From Pseudomonas taiwanensis (GTDB lineage: Bacteria > Pseudomonadota > Gammaproteobacteria > Pseudomonadales > Pseudomonadaceae): a stretch of DNA of 64,000 nt. The notes under the pieces are model-generated. The model saw nothing but the letters and a program-made list of their open reading frames with translations, had not been told where the DNA came from and searched no databases. Positions 17,653 to 26,639 of this stretch are shown here, piece after piece (positions within the stretch are counted from its first letter, which is position 1; each line of letters starts with the position of its first letter). The position numbers were made by a program, and so were the translations under genes. The DNA lies in contig NZ_QJRF01000040.1 in NCBI RefSeq assembly GCF_013393345.1, positions 124,001-188,000 on the forward strand. Direction: 5' to 3'.

Positions 17653-18834
17653 ATGGATCGTTTCTACAATCCCTATACCCCAAATTCTGGCGCAAAACCT
17701 CCTGATCTGGTCGGGCGTGAAGGTTTGCGCGATCGCTTTCTCGTTGCGCTAAAGCGTGTGCGAATCGGGCGATCCGCTAAAGGTATCGTTGTGGTTGGCT
17801 TACGGGGTGTCGGAAAGACCACGCTTTTGAACCAGCTTCGAGATGACGCTGAAGCTTCAAATGCTCTCATCGTGTACGTTAAAGCGCATGCTCAATTGTC
17901 CCTTCCTGCTCTGCTCACGCCTGGTTTACAAACAGTTCTCTTAAGGCTTGAGCGAGTAGAGTCAGCTCAGGCGGCTGCTTCCCGGGGCCTTCGGGGGCTC
18001 ACTGGTTTTGTCAGAGCACTGAACGGGCGTTATGGAGATATTCCTGTCAGCGGATGCTACCAGCCAGAGCCAGGCTTCGCGGACAACGGTGACCTAGAGG
18101 GGGATTTGACAGAAGTGTTCGCGCAGGTGGGAAGCGCGGCACAGTTGGCCAAAGCTTCCGTTGTCATTTTGGTCGACGACCTACATCGTCTCGACGAGCG
18201 ACAATTAGCAGCACTCATTGCAGCAATGCATAGGAGCGCACAAGGGGCTCTCCCGATTCTTCTGGTGGGTGCCGGCTACCCTAATTTGAGGGGTAAAGCC
18301 AGTGGCCTAAAGCCCTATACGGAACGACTCTTCGAATATGCAGAACTGGGACCTCTGGATCCAGAACACGCTAGGACTGCATTGGTGAAACCGGCCCAGG
18401 ACAACGGGGTCGTTGTGGACGAAGCTGCAGCTGACTTGGTTCTCGATCTCGCCAAAGGTTACCCCTTCTTCATTCAGCAATGGGGAAAATGCCTTTGGGA
18501 TACTGCACCGAGAAATCAGTTCACCGTCGACGTGGTGCAGTTTGCAATGCCGCGAGTGATGGCGGCGTTGGATCAAAACTTCTTTGCGGTTGGCACAGAT
18601 CGATTATCCCTAGCCGAGCGACGCTATCTATGGGCCATGGCTGAACTTGGTACAGGCCCGCACCATGCAATCGAAATTTCCAGGTCCCTTGGCATGCCGT
18701 GCGAAGCGGTGGACTTTGTACGGCGCAGTCTCATCGACCAAGAGCTGCTCTGGAGCTCGGATGATGCCGGAACGTCCTTCGCGGCTCCCCTGTTTGACCA
18801 GTTCATCCGTAGATTCATGGATAAACAGCCATAA
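17653..18834 (+). CDS. AAA ATPase (AAA_16/Orc1-like)
   Basis: A 393-aa STAND/Orc1-like ATPase. An N-terminal DLVGREGLRDRF box precedes Walker A GLRGVGKT (about 47-54) and Walker B VVILVDDLHRLDE; a sensor region (LLVGAGYPNL) and a C-terminal winged-helix-like domain (LSLAERRYLWAMAELG) follow. The chosen ATG opens MDRFYNPYTPN; longer upstream frames contain an unlikely hydrophobic stretch. It sits beside a HAD hydrolase and a recombinase in a mobile patch. Such single ATPases are widespread and often of unknown role; a part in defence or plasmid-like replication is possible but not shown. Confidence 0.8.
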   Translation: MDRFYNPYTPNSGAKPPDLVGREGLRDRFLVALKRVRIGRSAKGIVVVGLRGVGKTTLLNQLRDDAEASNALIVYVKAHAQLSLPALLTPGLQTVLLRLERVESAQAAASRGLRGLTGFVRALNGRYGDIPVSGCYQPEPGFADNGDLEGDLTEVFAQVGSAAQLAKASVVILVDDLHRLDERQLAALIAAMHRSAQGALPILLVGAGYPNLRGKASGLKPYTERLFEYAELGPLDPEHARTALVKPAQDNGVVVDEAAADLVLDLAKGYPFFIQQWGKCLWDTAPRNQFTVDVVQFAMPRVMAALDQNFFAVGTDRLSLAERRYLWAMAELGTGPHHAIEISRSLGMPCEAVDFVRRSLIDQELLWSSDDAGTSFAAPLFDQFIRRFMDKQP

Positions 18835-18976
18835 CACTCTTACATCAGTTGGTATTGCTGGAAGGGTGAGTCCACTTTCTTGAGATGTAATATCCGATAA
18901 TCACCAGACCCGGATATTGCTCTATGCTGCGCCGAAAGCACCAATCTAGATGCACTTACCCAGGTTGACCATTTCC

Positions 18977-20027
18977 ATGCCGCGGCATCCGCAACCGCTT
19001 TTCGAGACCTTCGATCGATTTCACGAGCTCAACTTTCTCAACCTCAATGGAGAGCTTCCCCTGGTTCGGGACTTTGTCCTGAGCTGTGCCGGCGGCTGAG
19101 GGCTATCGAGCGGTCCGCGGATTTCTGAAGTCCTACGCGGGCAACGAGGCCACCTACAACTCCTACAGGACTCATGTCGAGCGGCTACTTCTTTGGTCCC
19201 TGCTGGTGGCGGCCAAGCCCCTCGTCGATTTGCGTCGACGGGATGCCGAAATCTTCATGTAGTTCTGCCTCAACCCGCCAGCCGACTGGATCGGCCCTGT
19301 GGTGAAATCCCGCTTCTTGCGCGTCGGTGGCCGCAAGAAACTGAATACCGATACCTATATCATCAATGAGCACTGGCGGCCGTTCAGTCATACGGTGGCC
19401 AAGCGCGAACGCAAGATCGCCGATGAAACCCTCGTCGCCCTCGATCCGATCCATGAACGCACGCTATTCATCGTTGCCACCCTATTTTCCATGTACTTGC
19501 GGGTACCTGACCTGGTTGGGCGTGATAACTGGACACCCACCATGGGCGACATCCGCCGTGATAGCACGGGCAACTGGTGGTTCCATGTGGTGGGCAAGGG
19601 CAATAAGGCGGCGAAGATCAGCATCCGCGATGACTACATTCAGAGCTATCTGGTGCGCTATCGCCAACACCTGCAGCTCTCTCCCCTACCCTCCGCCCAT
19701 GAGAAAGCGCCGCTGATCAGCACCCTAAAGGGACGAGGTGGCCTGTCCGATCGGCATCTCCGACTGCTGTTGCAAGACGTGTTCGACAGCACGTTGGCGC
19801 GGATGGCCCTGGAAGGCTGGAATGACGACGAGATCGACCAACTCCGCTCGGCCTCGCTCCACTGGTTGCGGCATACCTCCGCTACTTTCGATGCACCCCA
19901 CCGGGATATGAAGGACCTACAGGCTGACTTGCGCCACAACAGCCTCAGCACTACCCAGAACACCTATTACAACTCGTTGGACGAGCAGCGGGCACATTCG
20001 GTCAAGCGCCTTCCTGTTAAGCGCTAA
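18977..20027 (+). pseudogene. Broken tyrosine integrase
   Basis: The coding sequence can be followed from an ATG at 18977 through PLVRDFVLS, shifts frame between about 19080 and 19098, resumes with EGYRAVRGFLKSYAGNEAT, meets an in-frame TAG at 19260-19262 (DAEIFM-stop-FCLNPP) and then runs open to 20027. The C-terminal part keeps the catalytic signature: Arg in YLRVPDLVG, HWLRHTSATF for box II and Tyr in TQNTYYNSL. A 242-aa product could still start at 19299, but it would lack the core-binding domain. GC content is higher than in the first recombinase, so the origin differs. Confidence 0.8.
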
Positions 20028-20213
20028 CTGCGTTGAGGGTCCTACATACAGTTCTGTATCAGGTTTTGCTGGCTGCAGCCGTGCTCACCAATATTTTGCT
20101 GGTCGATTCCAATGTCTGATCATCAAGTCTGGTCCAGACAAGTTCCTATCGGACACTCGTCTCGCGGCCCCTGACTCAATTGCAAAGAAGCTATCATCTA
20201 AACAGCGGAGATC

Positions 20214-20333
20214 ATGGCGATGGAAGACCCCATGCATGAACGCACGCTCGCTGACCGCCAATACCTCTGCCCCAACGGCCAATTCGGCCTATACCTAGAG
20301 CAGGGCCAAGACCTGCCACTCCGTATCCAATAA
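20214..20333 (+). CDS. Possible 39-aa ORF coupled to the outer-membrane gene
   Basis: A short frame with GGAG five bases before its ATG encodes 39 residues (begins MAMEDPMHERTLADRQYLC, ends GQDLPLRIQ). Its TAA shares a base with the ATG of the following gene at 20333, implying coupling. No similarity recognised. It may be a leader peptide or the relic of a lost upstream gene. Confidence 0.4.
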   Translation: MAMEDPMHERTLADRQYLCPNGQFGLYLEQGQDLPLRIQ

Positions 20334-21292
20334 TGATGAGCGCAAACATGACTTCGACCCTTGCGCGTACGCCGCTGCGTGTGGCGACCTGCCTCATCCT
20401 GGCCCTCAGCGCGACCGCCCACGCCACCGAGAACGGCGTGGACAACATCGCGCCGGGAACCGATGGCTTCTTCACCCTGCCCCTGGACGTGGACAACCTG
20501 CCCGACCACCTGTTCGCCTTCGTTCTCTACTACAACCATTACAAAGCCAGAAAGCTGAACATCAGCTCCCAAGGAGGCGAGGTTCCCGGCGCCGAGATCA
20601 CCTCGGATTCGATCACTGCGCGCCTGGACTACGTGAGCCCGCTGCGGGTCTTCGGGGGGCGGCTGGGAGGCTACGTCGCCGTACCCTACGTACGGCAGCG
20701 GGTCTCCGCATTTGGCCTGAACGACGAGCGGAAAAGCATCGGTGACACCACCTTGGCCCCGATCATCCTCTGGGACATGGGCAAGAACCTCACCCTGGGC
20801 GCCGCGCTGGAAATCACCATTCCCACCGGCGATTACGACCCCGGCCGGCTGGCCAACACCAGCAACAACTTCTACACGTACAAGCCGCTGTTTTCCTTCA
20901 CCTTGCTGCCCACGGAACGCACCGAACTGTCGCTGAAGGCTACCTACAGCTTCAACAAGGAAAACCACGACACTGACTATCGCTCTGGGCAGATCTTTCA
21001 TTTCGACTATTCGGCCAGCTATCGGGTGGCCGAAAACCTGCGCCTGGGGCTGAATGGCTACTACCTCAAGCAGACCACCGACGACAAACAGCATGGACGA
21101 TCCGTGCAGTTCCTCGGCGAGGATGTGGATGACGGCGTGCGCGGCCAGGTCTTCGCCATCGGCCCGGCACTGCACTACACCTTCCTCGAGTACTGCAGCG
21201 CCGAGATCCGCTGGGCCAAGGAGTTCGACGTGGAGAACCGCCCGGAGGGCGACATGCTGTGGGCTAAGCTCAGCATTCCGTTCGAGCTCTGA
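20333..21292 (+). CDS. Phenol_MetA_deg/SphA-family outer-membrane protein
   Basis: A 319-aa protein with a signal peptide (RVATCLILALSATAHA) followed by alternating beta strands typical of the MetA-pathway-of-phenol-degradation family. Recognisable stretches are GTDGFFTLPLDV, a TLGAALEITIPTGDYD strand pair, and an aromatic C-terminal strand (MLWAKLSIPFEL). Family members sit next to aromatic or hydrophobic-compound degradation genes and may form uptake channels. An internal ATG at 20348 is an alternative start. The downstream neighbours are decayed, so its original partner may be lost. Confidence 0.8.
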   Translation: MMSANMTSTLARTPLRVATCLILALSATAHATENGVDNIAPGTDGFFTLPLDVDNLPDHLFAFVLYYNHYKARKLNISSQGGEVPGAEITSDSITARLDYVSPLRVFGGRLGGYVAVPYVRQRVSAFGLNDERKSIGDTTLAPIILWDMGKNLTLGAALEITIPTGDYDPGRLANTSNNFYTYKPLFSFTLLPTERTELSLKATYSFNKENHDTDYRSGQIFHFDYSASYRVAENLRLGLNGYYLKQTTDDKQHGRSVQFLGEDVDDGVRGQVFAIGPALHYTFLEYCSAEIRWAKEFDVENRPEGDMLWAKLSIPFEL

Positions 21293-21491
21293 CCTTCCGG
21301 AGAGGACCGAAAGCTCAGGCAGGACACTGGGCTAGCGTAGCGTGCAGCGGACCTTCCCCCCACCCCCTAACCGGATACGGGTCAGCGCTCGACGATTTGC
21401 CTGCCCCGCCAGCAGGTCGCCGAATTGCAGCAGCACCGACTCGGACTGGATGGACCGCAGGGCCACCTGAACATCCGCGCTCAGGAATCAG

Positions 21492-21715
21492 TTAGCGTTC
21501 CAGGTCGGCGGCATCGAGGATGCGAAGGTTCAGGGTCTTGAGCAGAGCGTAACTTTCACCGTGCCGACCGTGGCAGGTCGCGCAGGTGCCTGGATAGACA
21601 TTTTTTGCCATGGGCTGCCCCGGCTTGACCACCGGCTCCTTGGCCATCTCCAACCGCTGGCGGGCATAGTGGCCGCAGCCCTCCTCCTCTTCGCTCAGTC
21701 GCTCACGGCCAGTTC
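21492..21715 (-). pseudogene. c-type cytochrome fragment
   Basis: The leftward frame reads about 70 residues including YPGTCATCHGRHGESY, a CxxCH heme site, and ends at a TAA (21492-21494). A stop lies upstream and there is no signal peptide or second heme motif. It is a C-terminal relic of a cytochrome c. Confidence 0.6.
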
Positions 21716-21844
21716 AAAAAACCGGCAGCGCCGTCTTGAAGCGGAGCCGCGAACGTAGTGGCACGGATGGCGTCATTCAGGCGTCGCCCAGCAACAATGT
21801 CGATGACAAATTCCTTTGGATCACCTCCACCAAAATGAAGGCGG

Positions 21845-21862
21845 GGGTAGTAGTGAATACCC
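21845..21862. promoter_or_regulatory. GGGTAGT-AGTG-AATACCC dyad, orphan copy
   Basis: An 18-bp inverted repeat matching the dyads at 32554-32571 and 38709-38726 (arms GGGTAGT and AATACCC, one mismatch). It lies 20-25 bp before the AraC pseudogene frame and lacks the rest of the conserved promoter block, so it may be the remains of a third regulated promoter. Confidence 0.5.
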
Positions 21863-21884
21863 ACGCTGAACGGAGAACGGTCAG

Positions 21885-22440
21885 TTGATTTTGGAGGTCA
21901 GGGTGGAAGACTCGGAGCGACTGCGCCAGTACTACAGCGAACACACACTCGTGGTGATCATGACCCAGCTACGCGAGGGCTGTCTGCATCCCGTGACACC
22001 GCTGTACGCAGAGTTCGACTATCCACGTCCGCCGAACCATGAGGAGTACGTGGGATGGTTTGGTGTGCATGTGCAACTGCCATCAAACACGCCTGGCATT
22101 TGAAGCGAGCATCCTCGAGGTACCAGTGCGTGGCCACCATCCGGTACGGGCAGAGATGATCGTCAGTGGACTGGAGCGGCGAATGTCCCGTCTGCACCAA
22201 TTCAGCGGCTTGGCCGCAGACGTGGCTAAGCGCATCCGCTTCGAGTTGGAACATGCGATGGTGCCCAGTTTAGAAAGCGCTGCCGACGCCTTACACGTCA
22301 CTTCTCGCACCCTGCGTCGGTGCCTCCAGGCGGAAGCGCTCAGTTACCGCCAGATACTGACCGTTGTACGCATAGAGCTCGAGCCGTACTACGAGCTACA
22401 GGGCCTGGACCGAGAGAGCATTGCCTCCCGTCTGGGCTAA
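21885..22440 (+). pseudogene. AraC-family regulator pseudogene
   Basis: Two frames together resemble an AraC regulator with an arabinose-binding-like N-terminal domain: the first (from 21885) reads EFDYPRPPNHEEYVGWFGV, then shifts near 22070 into the second, which continues as TRLAFEASILEVPV and a first DNA-binding helix-turn-helix (ADALHVTSRTLRRCLQAE). The second helix-turn-helix is cut by TAA where the family has RLGYSD. It is therefore frameshifted and truncated at both ends. Confidence 0.65.
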
Positions 22441-22546
22441 TCGGACATCATCGTGTATCCAAGCGCCCGCAAGAGCTGGCAAGATTCCAATGCTAACTAA
22501 ACATCCAGCTAGCCACTCAAGGGATCGATCGATTCGGTCTCGATTT

Positions 22547-22570
22547 TTAACATAACAGTCGTTGCGTTAA
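22547..22570. promoter_or_regulatory. Palindromic operator, site 1 (PhyH1 operon)
   Basis: TTAACATAAC-AGTC-GTTGCGTTAA: the two 10-bp arms agree at 8 of 10 positions as an inverted repeat. It ends 60 bp before the phytanoyl-CoA dioxygenase start. Similar sites occur at 29995, 63259 and, less exactly, 50197 and 25261. The size and symmetry fit a TetR-type operator. Confidence 0.7.
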
Positions 22571-22629
22571 ATATTTCACGCTGCTAGTCTCCCCTCCATC
22601 CGAGAGAAAACCTCAGAGGAGACAGCACC

Positions 22630-23463
22630 ATGAACGACGCGCTACGCACGGCGTTTCAGGCAGACGGGGCGGTTCTGATCAAGGGCCTGCTGAACCAGGA
22701 GCAACTGACCCGTTGCCGGGCGGCGTTTGACTGGGCCTTGGAGAACCACGGTCCTCACGCGACCCGGATGTTCAATGGAACCGAGCAGCAATCCCATGTC
22801 GACAATGCCAACCCGCTTGCCAAGGAACGACTGGAAGAACTTGTGGCTTCCCTTCCGTTCGGCCAGCTGTTCGCTGATCTCTGGGGCTCGAAAAATGTCT
22901 GGTACTTCGCCGAAGAGGTGTTCCTCAAAGCCGGAGGGCATGGCTCCCGGACCCTCTGGCACCAGGACACCTCCTACCTGCCCTGGGCCGGCAACCACTG
23001 GGGTAATGCCTGGATCAGCTTCGAGTCCGTTCCCCGGAAAAATGCACTGGAGATCGTTCGCGGCTCTCATCGCGGCCCACGCTACGACGGCACCACGTTC
23101 ATAGACCCCAACGATCCGACCCAGCCCCTACATGGCGGCGGCACCCTGCCCCGCCTTCCGGATGTCGAAGCCGAGCGCCGACTAAACCCTGACGCCTACG
23201 AAATTCTGTCCTGGGCCACCGAGCCCGGAGACGTTGTGCTGCTGCACCCCGGCTCGCTCCACGGTGGTGCGCCGGTCGACACCGACTTCCCGGATCGTCA
23301 TACCTTCGTTTTCCGCTTCTTCGGCGACGACGCCACCTTCCACCCGCTACCGGAGAACAGCGATTCCGGCTACCCGAGACAAGGCGTCCTGTTCACCGAG
23401 CAGCTGTCGACCCTGAACGCCGGCGACCCCTTCCGCCACCCGACCTTCCGCCAACTCGTCTGA
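22630..23463 (+). CDS. Phytanoyl-CoA dioxygenase (PhyH) family protein 1
   Basis: A 277-aa Fe(II)/2-oxoglutarate dioxygenase-like protein. The facial triad is visible as His 111 and Asp 113 in WHQDTS and His 211 in HPGSLHGG, with a likely 2-oxoglutarate-binding Arg in FVFRFFGDD. No signal peptide, so cytoplasmic. It is followed after 14 bp by a Rid gene and then an EthD gene, with its own palindromic operator upstream. It is clearly homologous to the protein at 38805, which is also followed by a Rid gene. Substrate unknown; hydroxylation or oxidative dealkylation of an amine-derived compound would fit the context. Confidence 0.88.
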   Translation: MNDALRTAFQADGAVLIKGLLNQEQLTRCRAAFDWALENHGPHATRMFNGTEQQSHVDNANPLAKERLEELVASLPFGQLFADLWGSKNVWYFAEEVFLKAGGHGSRTLWHQDTSYLPWAGNHWGNAWISFESVPRKNALEIVRGSHRGPRYDGTTFIDPNDPTQPLHGGGTLPRLPDVEAERRLNPDAYEILSWATEPGDVVLLHPGSLHGGAPVDTDFPDRHTFVFRFFGDDATFHPLPENSDSGYPRQGVLFTEQLSTLNAGDPFRHPTFRQLV

Positions 23464-23477
23464 CAGGAGCGCCGCGA

Positions 23478-23894
23478 ATGAATGCCCAGAACCTGAAGCG
23501 ACAGTCCATCAATCCGCCACCCACCCAGGTGTTCTACGACAACTTCCACTTCTCCCAGGCCACCCGCGTGGGCGACATGATCTGGGTGTCTGGCCAGGTC
23601 GGAATCGACGCCACCATGACGCCGGGCAAGGATGTCGAAGAGCAGGCGCATCTTGCCTTCCAAGGCTTGAAGAATGTGCTTGAAGCGGCAGGTGCCACCC
23701 TGGCCGATGTGGTCGAGTTGATGACCTTCCACACCGAGTTGCAGGGTGATATGCAGGCCTTCGCGCAGGTCAAGGACCAGTACTTCCCCGATCGTTACCC
23801 CTCCTGGACGGCAGTGGGCATCTCGCAACTGGCCCTGCCCGGGCTGCGCCTAGAGATCCGCGCGGTGGCCGTGGCCGGTTGCGCAAGCGACTGA
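23478..23894 (+). CDS. Rid family (YjgF/YER057c/UK114) protein 1
   Basis: A 138-aa Rid protein, normally a trimer acting on imines or enamines. The family core shows SGQVGID, AFQGLKNVLEAAGATLADVVE and the C-terminal LEIRAVAVAG. Where archetypal RidA has the PARS motif with its catalytic Arg, this protein reads PSWT, so it belongs to a non-archetypal Rid group and imine hydrolysis cannot be assumed. It lies 14 bp behind PhyH1. Its own paralogue follows PhyH2 at 39669. Confidence 0.85.
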   Translation: MNAQNLKRQSINPPPTQVFYDNFHFSQATRVGDMIWVSGQVGIDATMTPGKDVEEQAHLAFQGLKNVLEAAGATLADVVELMTFHTELQGDMQAFAQVKDQYFPDRYPSWTAVGISQLALPGLRLEIRAVAVAGCASD

Positions 23895-23938
23895 ACATCC
23901 CACAGCAACACTACCAACAACCCGCACAAGGACTTTTC

Positions 23939-24235
23939 ATGGCAACCCTGACCGTCAGCTACCCCTTGACCGCCGAATCCCGTTTCGACCGCAACTACTA
24001 CGTGACCACCCACCTGCCCCTTGCACAAGCCGCGTGGGGCGAGTTCGGCCTGCAATCGGCGGAAGTGCTTTTTCCGGCCTCAGGCTCGCAGCCCCTGGCC
24101 GGGATGGTGATCCTGCGATTCGCCGACCAGGCGGCAATTGATGCGGCCCTATCCTCGCCGAAGACGCTGGAAGTGCTTGGTGATGTTGCCAAGTTCACCA
24201 ACATCAAACCGGTGATTTTCCGCGCCAACGACTGA
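23939..24235 (+). CDS. EthD family protein
   Basis: A 98-aa dimeric alpha-beta-barrel-type protein of the EthD family: VSYPLTAESRFDRNYYVTTHLPL at the start contains the family YY..HLPL pattern, and the C-terminus ends KFTNIKPVIFRA. ATG at 23939 with AAGGA before it is preferred over an overlapping start at 23879. EthD-like proteins accompany ether or xenobiotic degradation enzymes, usually as small enzymes or helpers of uncertain activity. Third gene of the PhyH1-Rid1 operon. Confidence 0.82.
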   Translation: MATLTVSYPLTAESRFDRNYYVTTHLPLAQAAWGEFGLQSAEVLFPASGSQPLAGMVILRFADQAAIDAALSSPKTLEVLGDVAKFTNIKPVIFRAND

Positions 24236-24250
24236 GACGGCCATCGCCAG

Positions 24251-24276
24251 GGTGACCTGATGAATCGGCGGTCACC
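24251..24276. terminator. Hairpin after the PhyH1-Rid1-EthD operon
   Basis: A perfect 7-bp inverted repeat (GGTGACC ... GGTCACC, 12-nt loop) starts 15 bp after the EthD stop. There is no clear T-run, so it could be a weak terminator or a binding site for the next gene. Confidence 0.4.
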
Positions 24277-24393
24277 CCAGCGCTCCCGGAGTGCTTTATT
24301 CCAACAATTTCCCTATGCTGGGCCGCTCACCAACCAGTCGCTGCAGCCGGGCAGCGACTCTTCAATCTGACCTGACGACCTTCCAGAGCCCCC

Positions 24394-25098
24394 ATGTCCG
24401 ACGCCAAAGCCCGCCCTCAACCCGTATCCCAACGCACGAGTGAAAGCGAGTCCGAACCCGTCGCGCGCCGGGGCCGACCAGTCGGTGACCACAACGCCAA
24501 GCGCGCCGAACTGCTGGCTGCCGCGATCGCGGTGATTGCACAGGAAGGCTACGCCGGGGCCTCGATGCGCAAGGTAGCGCAGCACGCTGGCTGCACCACC
24601 GGCGCGGTGACGTACTACTTTGCCAACAAGGAAGAGATGGTCAGCGCCGTGGCGCAAAACCTGTTCGACAGGGTGGATGCCCTGCTGGAAACCAACCGCC
24701 CACAATTCGATATCAGGTCGCTCATCCGACAATGGCTGGATTGGACCACTTCCGACGAGCCGGACAATTGGCTGGCCTGGTTGCAACTGCTGACCCATGC
24801 CCGTCACGAACCCGCCTTCGCCGTCGTCATCAAGCAGCGTTACGCACGCTTCCGCCAGGTATTCACCGCAGTGCTGGAAGAAGGCCAGGCCAAGGGCAAG
24901 ATTCGCGACGATATCGCGGCCGATCTGCTGGCCGACCAGGTCAGCGCCATCAGCGACGGTTGGCTGATGATGTTGCCAATCGAGCCTGAACGCTTCAGCG
25001 CGCAACGCGGCCAGGCCCTGCTCGATGCATTGATCATCCTGATTTCACCGCCCGCCCCCACCAAGCGCCCGTCCAGAGGCAAGGCATCCGCGCAGTAA
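24394..25098 (+). CDS. TetR-family transcriptional regulator
   Basis: A 234-aa repressor-type regulator. A disordered, charged leader of about 30 residues precedes the TetR DNA-binding domain (RAELLAAAIAVIAQEGYAGASMRKVAQHAGCTTGAVTYYFANKEEM, about 37-82), with recognition helix around TTGAVTYYF; the rest is the helical ligand-binding domain, ending in a basic tail. It directly follows the PhyH1 operon, whose promoter carries a TetR-like palindrome repeated at other island promoters, so it is the best candidate regulator of those sites. The ligand is probably an island substrate or acyl-CoA; this is inferred. Confidence 0.85.
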   Translation: MSDAKARPQPVSQRTSESESEPVARRGRPVGDHNAKRAELLAAAIAVIAQEGYAGASMRKVAQHAGCTTGAVTYYFANKEEMVSAVAQNLFDRVDALLETNRPQFDIRSLIRQWLDWTTSDEPDNWLAWLQLLTHARHEPAFAVVIKQRYARFRQVFTAVLEEGQAKGKIRDDIAADLLADQVSAISDGWLMMLPIEPERFSAQRGQALLDALIILISPPAPTKRPSRGKASAQ

Positions 25099-25110
25099 TC
25101 CATTCGCTCC

Positions 25111-25130
25111 CGGGCCCGTCGCAGGGCCCG
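25111..25130 (+). terminator. Probable terminator after tetR gene
   Basis: Inverted repeat CGGGCCC-N6-GGGCCCG beginning 13 bp after the TetR stop, followed by a pyrimidine-rich stretch. A plausible GC-rich terminator without a clean T-run. Confidence 0.5.
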
Positions 25131-25260
25131 TCGCCCTTCCCTCCCAAGCCTTCCTTGACTTAACCCCTCACTGCTCCTGAATACGCGCCACGCCCTGCGC
25201 CTGGTGCCGGTTGCGCGTATCTGACGCTTTTTCCCTTGCACGATTCCGAAACTCCTGTAT

Positions 25261-25284
25261 TTTGCGTAACACATGAAATAATAA
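25261..25284. promoter_or_regulatory. Half-conserved palindromic operator, site 2
   Basis: TTTGCGTAAC-ACAT-GAAATAATAA. The left arm fits the operator consensus but the right arm does not, so this is a weak match. It ends 30 bp before the start of the polyamine-type binding protein gene. Confidence 0.35.
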
Positions 25285-25314
25285 TTAAACCGCAACCAAG
25301 TGGTGAGGGCTAGG

Positions 25315-26448
25315 ATGGACCTGTTAAACATGGCGCTGTCGCTGTCCAGAAAGGTAACCCCATCGTCTCAAGGCAAACGCGGAAAGCGTTTGCGAACGAG
25401 CCTGCTGGCAGGCTTCTGGATGGCTTTCACCGCGGTTCAGGTGACAGCGGGGGACGTCGTCAGAGTGCACAACTGGGCCGAGTACATAGACCCCGAAGTG
25501 ATTGACGACTTCGAGCGGGATACCGGCATCCGGGTCGATTACAGCCAGTTCACCACCGCCGCCGAGCTGGAGGCTGACCTGGCAGCGGGGCAGCGTTACG
25601 ACGTGATAGTCCCCACCGACTTCCAGCTCGAACGCATGATCAAGGCGAAGCAACTGCTCGAACTGGACCTGCAGCTGTTGCCGAATCGAGCCGAAGTGAG
25701 CGGTGAACTGCTGGCCAGGCTGTCGTCGAAGAACCGCGCGGAACGCTTCGTCGTGCCCTACATGTGGGGTATCGCCGGACTGGTCGTCCATCAAAAGGCC
25801 GCTGCCCGGGCATTGCAGGGACCGGTGACGAACAGCTGGGGCCTGCTGTTCGACCCCGCGAACGCCAACAGCTTGAAATCCTGCGGCGCCGTCCTGCACA
25901 ACGAGCCGGAACAGATGCTCTCGGTCTTCCTCAACTACCGGGGCAAGAACCTGCGTAGCCAGAGTGCACGGGGCATCGAGAAGGCCACGCGAGAACTCCG
26001 TGACCTGGGTATCCCCCTGGGCCCGTCCGGCTTCGCCGACCTGGTGGAACAGTTGGCCCAGGGCCGTATCTGCGCAACTGTCACCTGGAACGGTATCGCC
26101 TCCCTGGCCAACCAGAATGGCGAACTCCGCTTCCTGATTCCCCAGGAAGGCGGATTGATGTTCATCGACAGCCTGGCCATTCCGCGCGATGCCCCCAACA
26201 AGGCCGCGGCCTATCGCTTCATCAACCACCTGCTGGACCCGCGCAACGCCGCACGCAACGCCAGGGCTACGCACTTCACGCCCAGCCTCGACCTGACCCG
26301 CGAGCGAAACCGGAGACTACTGCCGGACATCGCCCTGCCGAGCCAGGAGGAACGCCGACGCCTGTTCTTCCTGGAACGACTGAGCGACTCACAGAAGCGC
26401 GCAGTCGATACGGCATGGTCACAGCTGGATGGGCGAGACCGGATGTAG
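25315..26448 (+). CDS. Polyamine-type extracellular solute-binding protein
   Basis: A 377-aa periplasmic binding protein of the PotD/SpuD kind: a long N-terminal signal with a hydrophobic core around [19 protein letters not shown], then [25 protein letters not shown], the typical opening of spermidine/putrescine binders, and the YDVIVPTDF hinge. ATG at 25315 has GAGGG before it. No ABC permease or ATPase genes are next to it; instead a chemoreceptor follows, so it may serve sensing or use transporters encoded elsewhere. Ligand: a polyamine or related amine by family. Confidence 0.85.
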   Translation: MDLLNMALSLSRKVTPSSQGKRGKRLRTSLLAGFWMAFTAVQVTAGDVVRVHNWAEYIDPEVIDDFERDTGIRVDYSQFTTAAELEADLAAGQRYDVIVPTDFQLERMIKAKQLLELDLQLLPNRAEVSGELLARLSSKNRAERFVVPYMWGIAGLVVHQKAAARALQGPVTNSWGLLFDPANANSLKSCGAVLHNEPEQMLSVFLNYRGKNLRSQSARGIEKATRELRDLGIPLGPSGFADLVEQLAQGRICATVTWNGIASLANQNGELRFLIPQEGGLMFIDSLAIPRDAPNKAAAYRFINHLLDPRNAARNARATHFTPSLDLTRERNRRLLPDIALPSQEERRRLFFLERLSDSQKRAVDTAWSQLDGRDRM

Positions 26449-26639
26449 ACCACCGGAAACGCCGTCGGACTGCCGCGTCGCAGAGCGCGGCACGCCCCCA
26501 GATTGCCACCCCGCCAGCGGGCCGGTACCGATCGTGGAGCCTCCACGACCGGCAACCGGCAAGGCCCGCTGCGCCCGCGACCAGGCACGCCGGGCGTTCT
26601 TTCACGACACCCACAGGTTCCACCAAGAGCGACAGACCC

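Larger units (their letters stand above)
21293..22629. other. Decayed region before the amine island
   Basis: About 1.3 kb without an intact gene. It holds a cytochrome c remnant (21492-21715), a copy of the GGGTAGT-N4-AATACCC dyad (21845-21862), an AraC pseudogene (21885-22440) and the palindromic operator upstream of the first PhyH gene (22547-22570). Confidence 0.7.

Noticed and set aside
20198-21175. Leftward frame opposite the outer-membrane gene
   Set aside because: The rightward strand has a signal peptide and beta strands; the leftward one resembles nothing.
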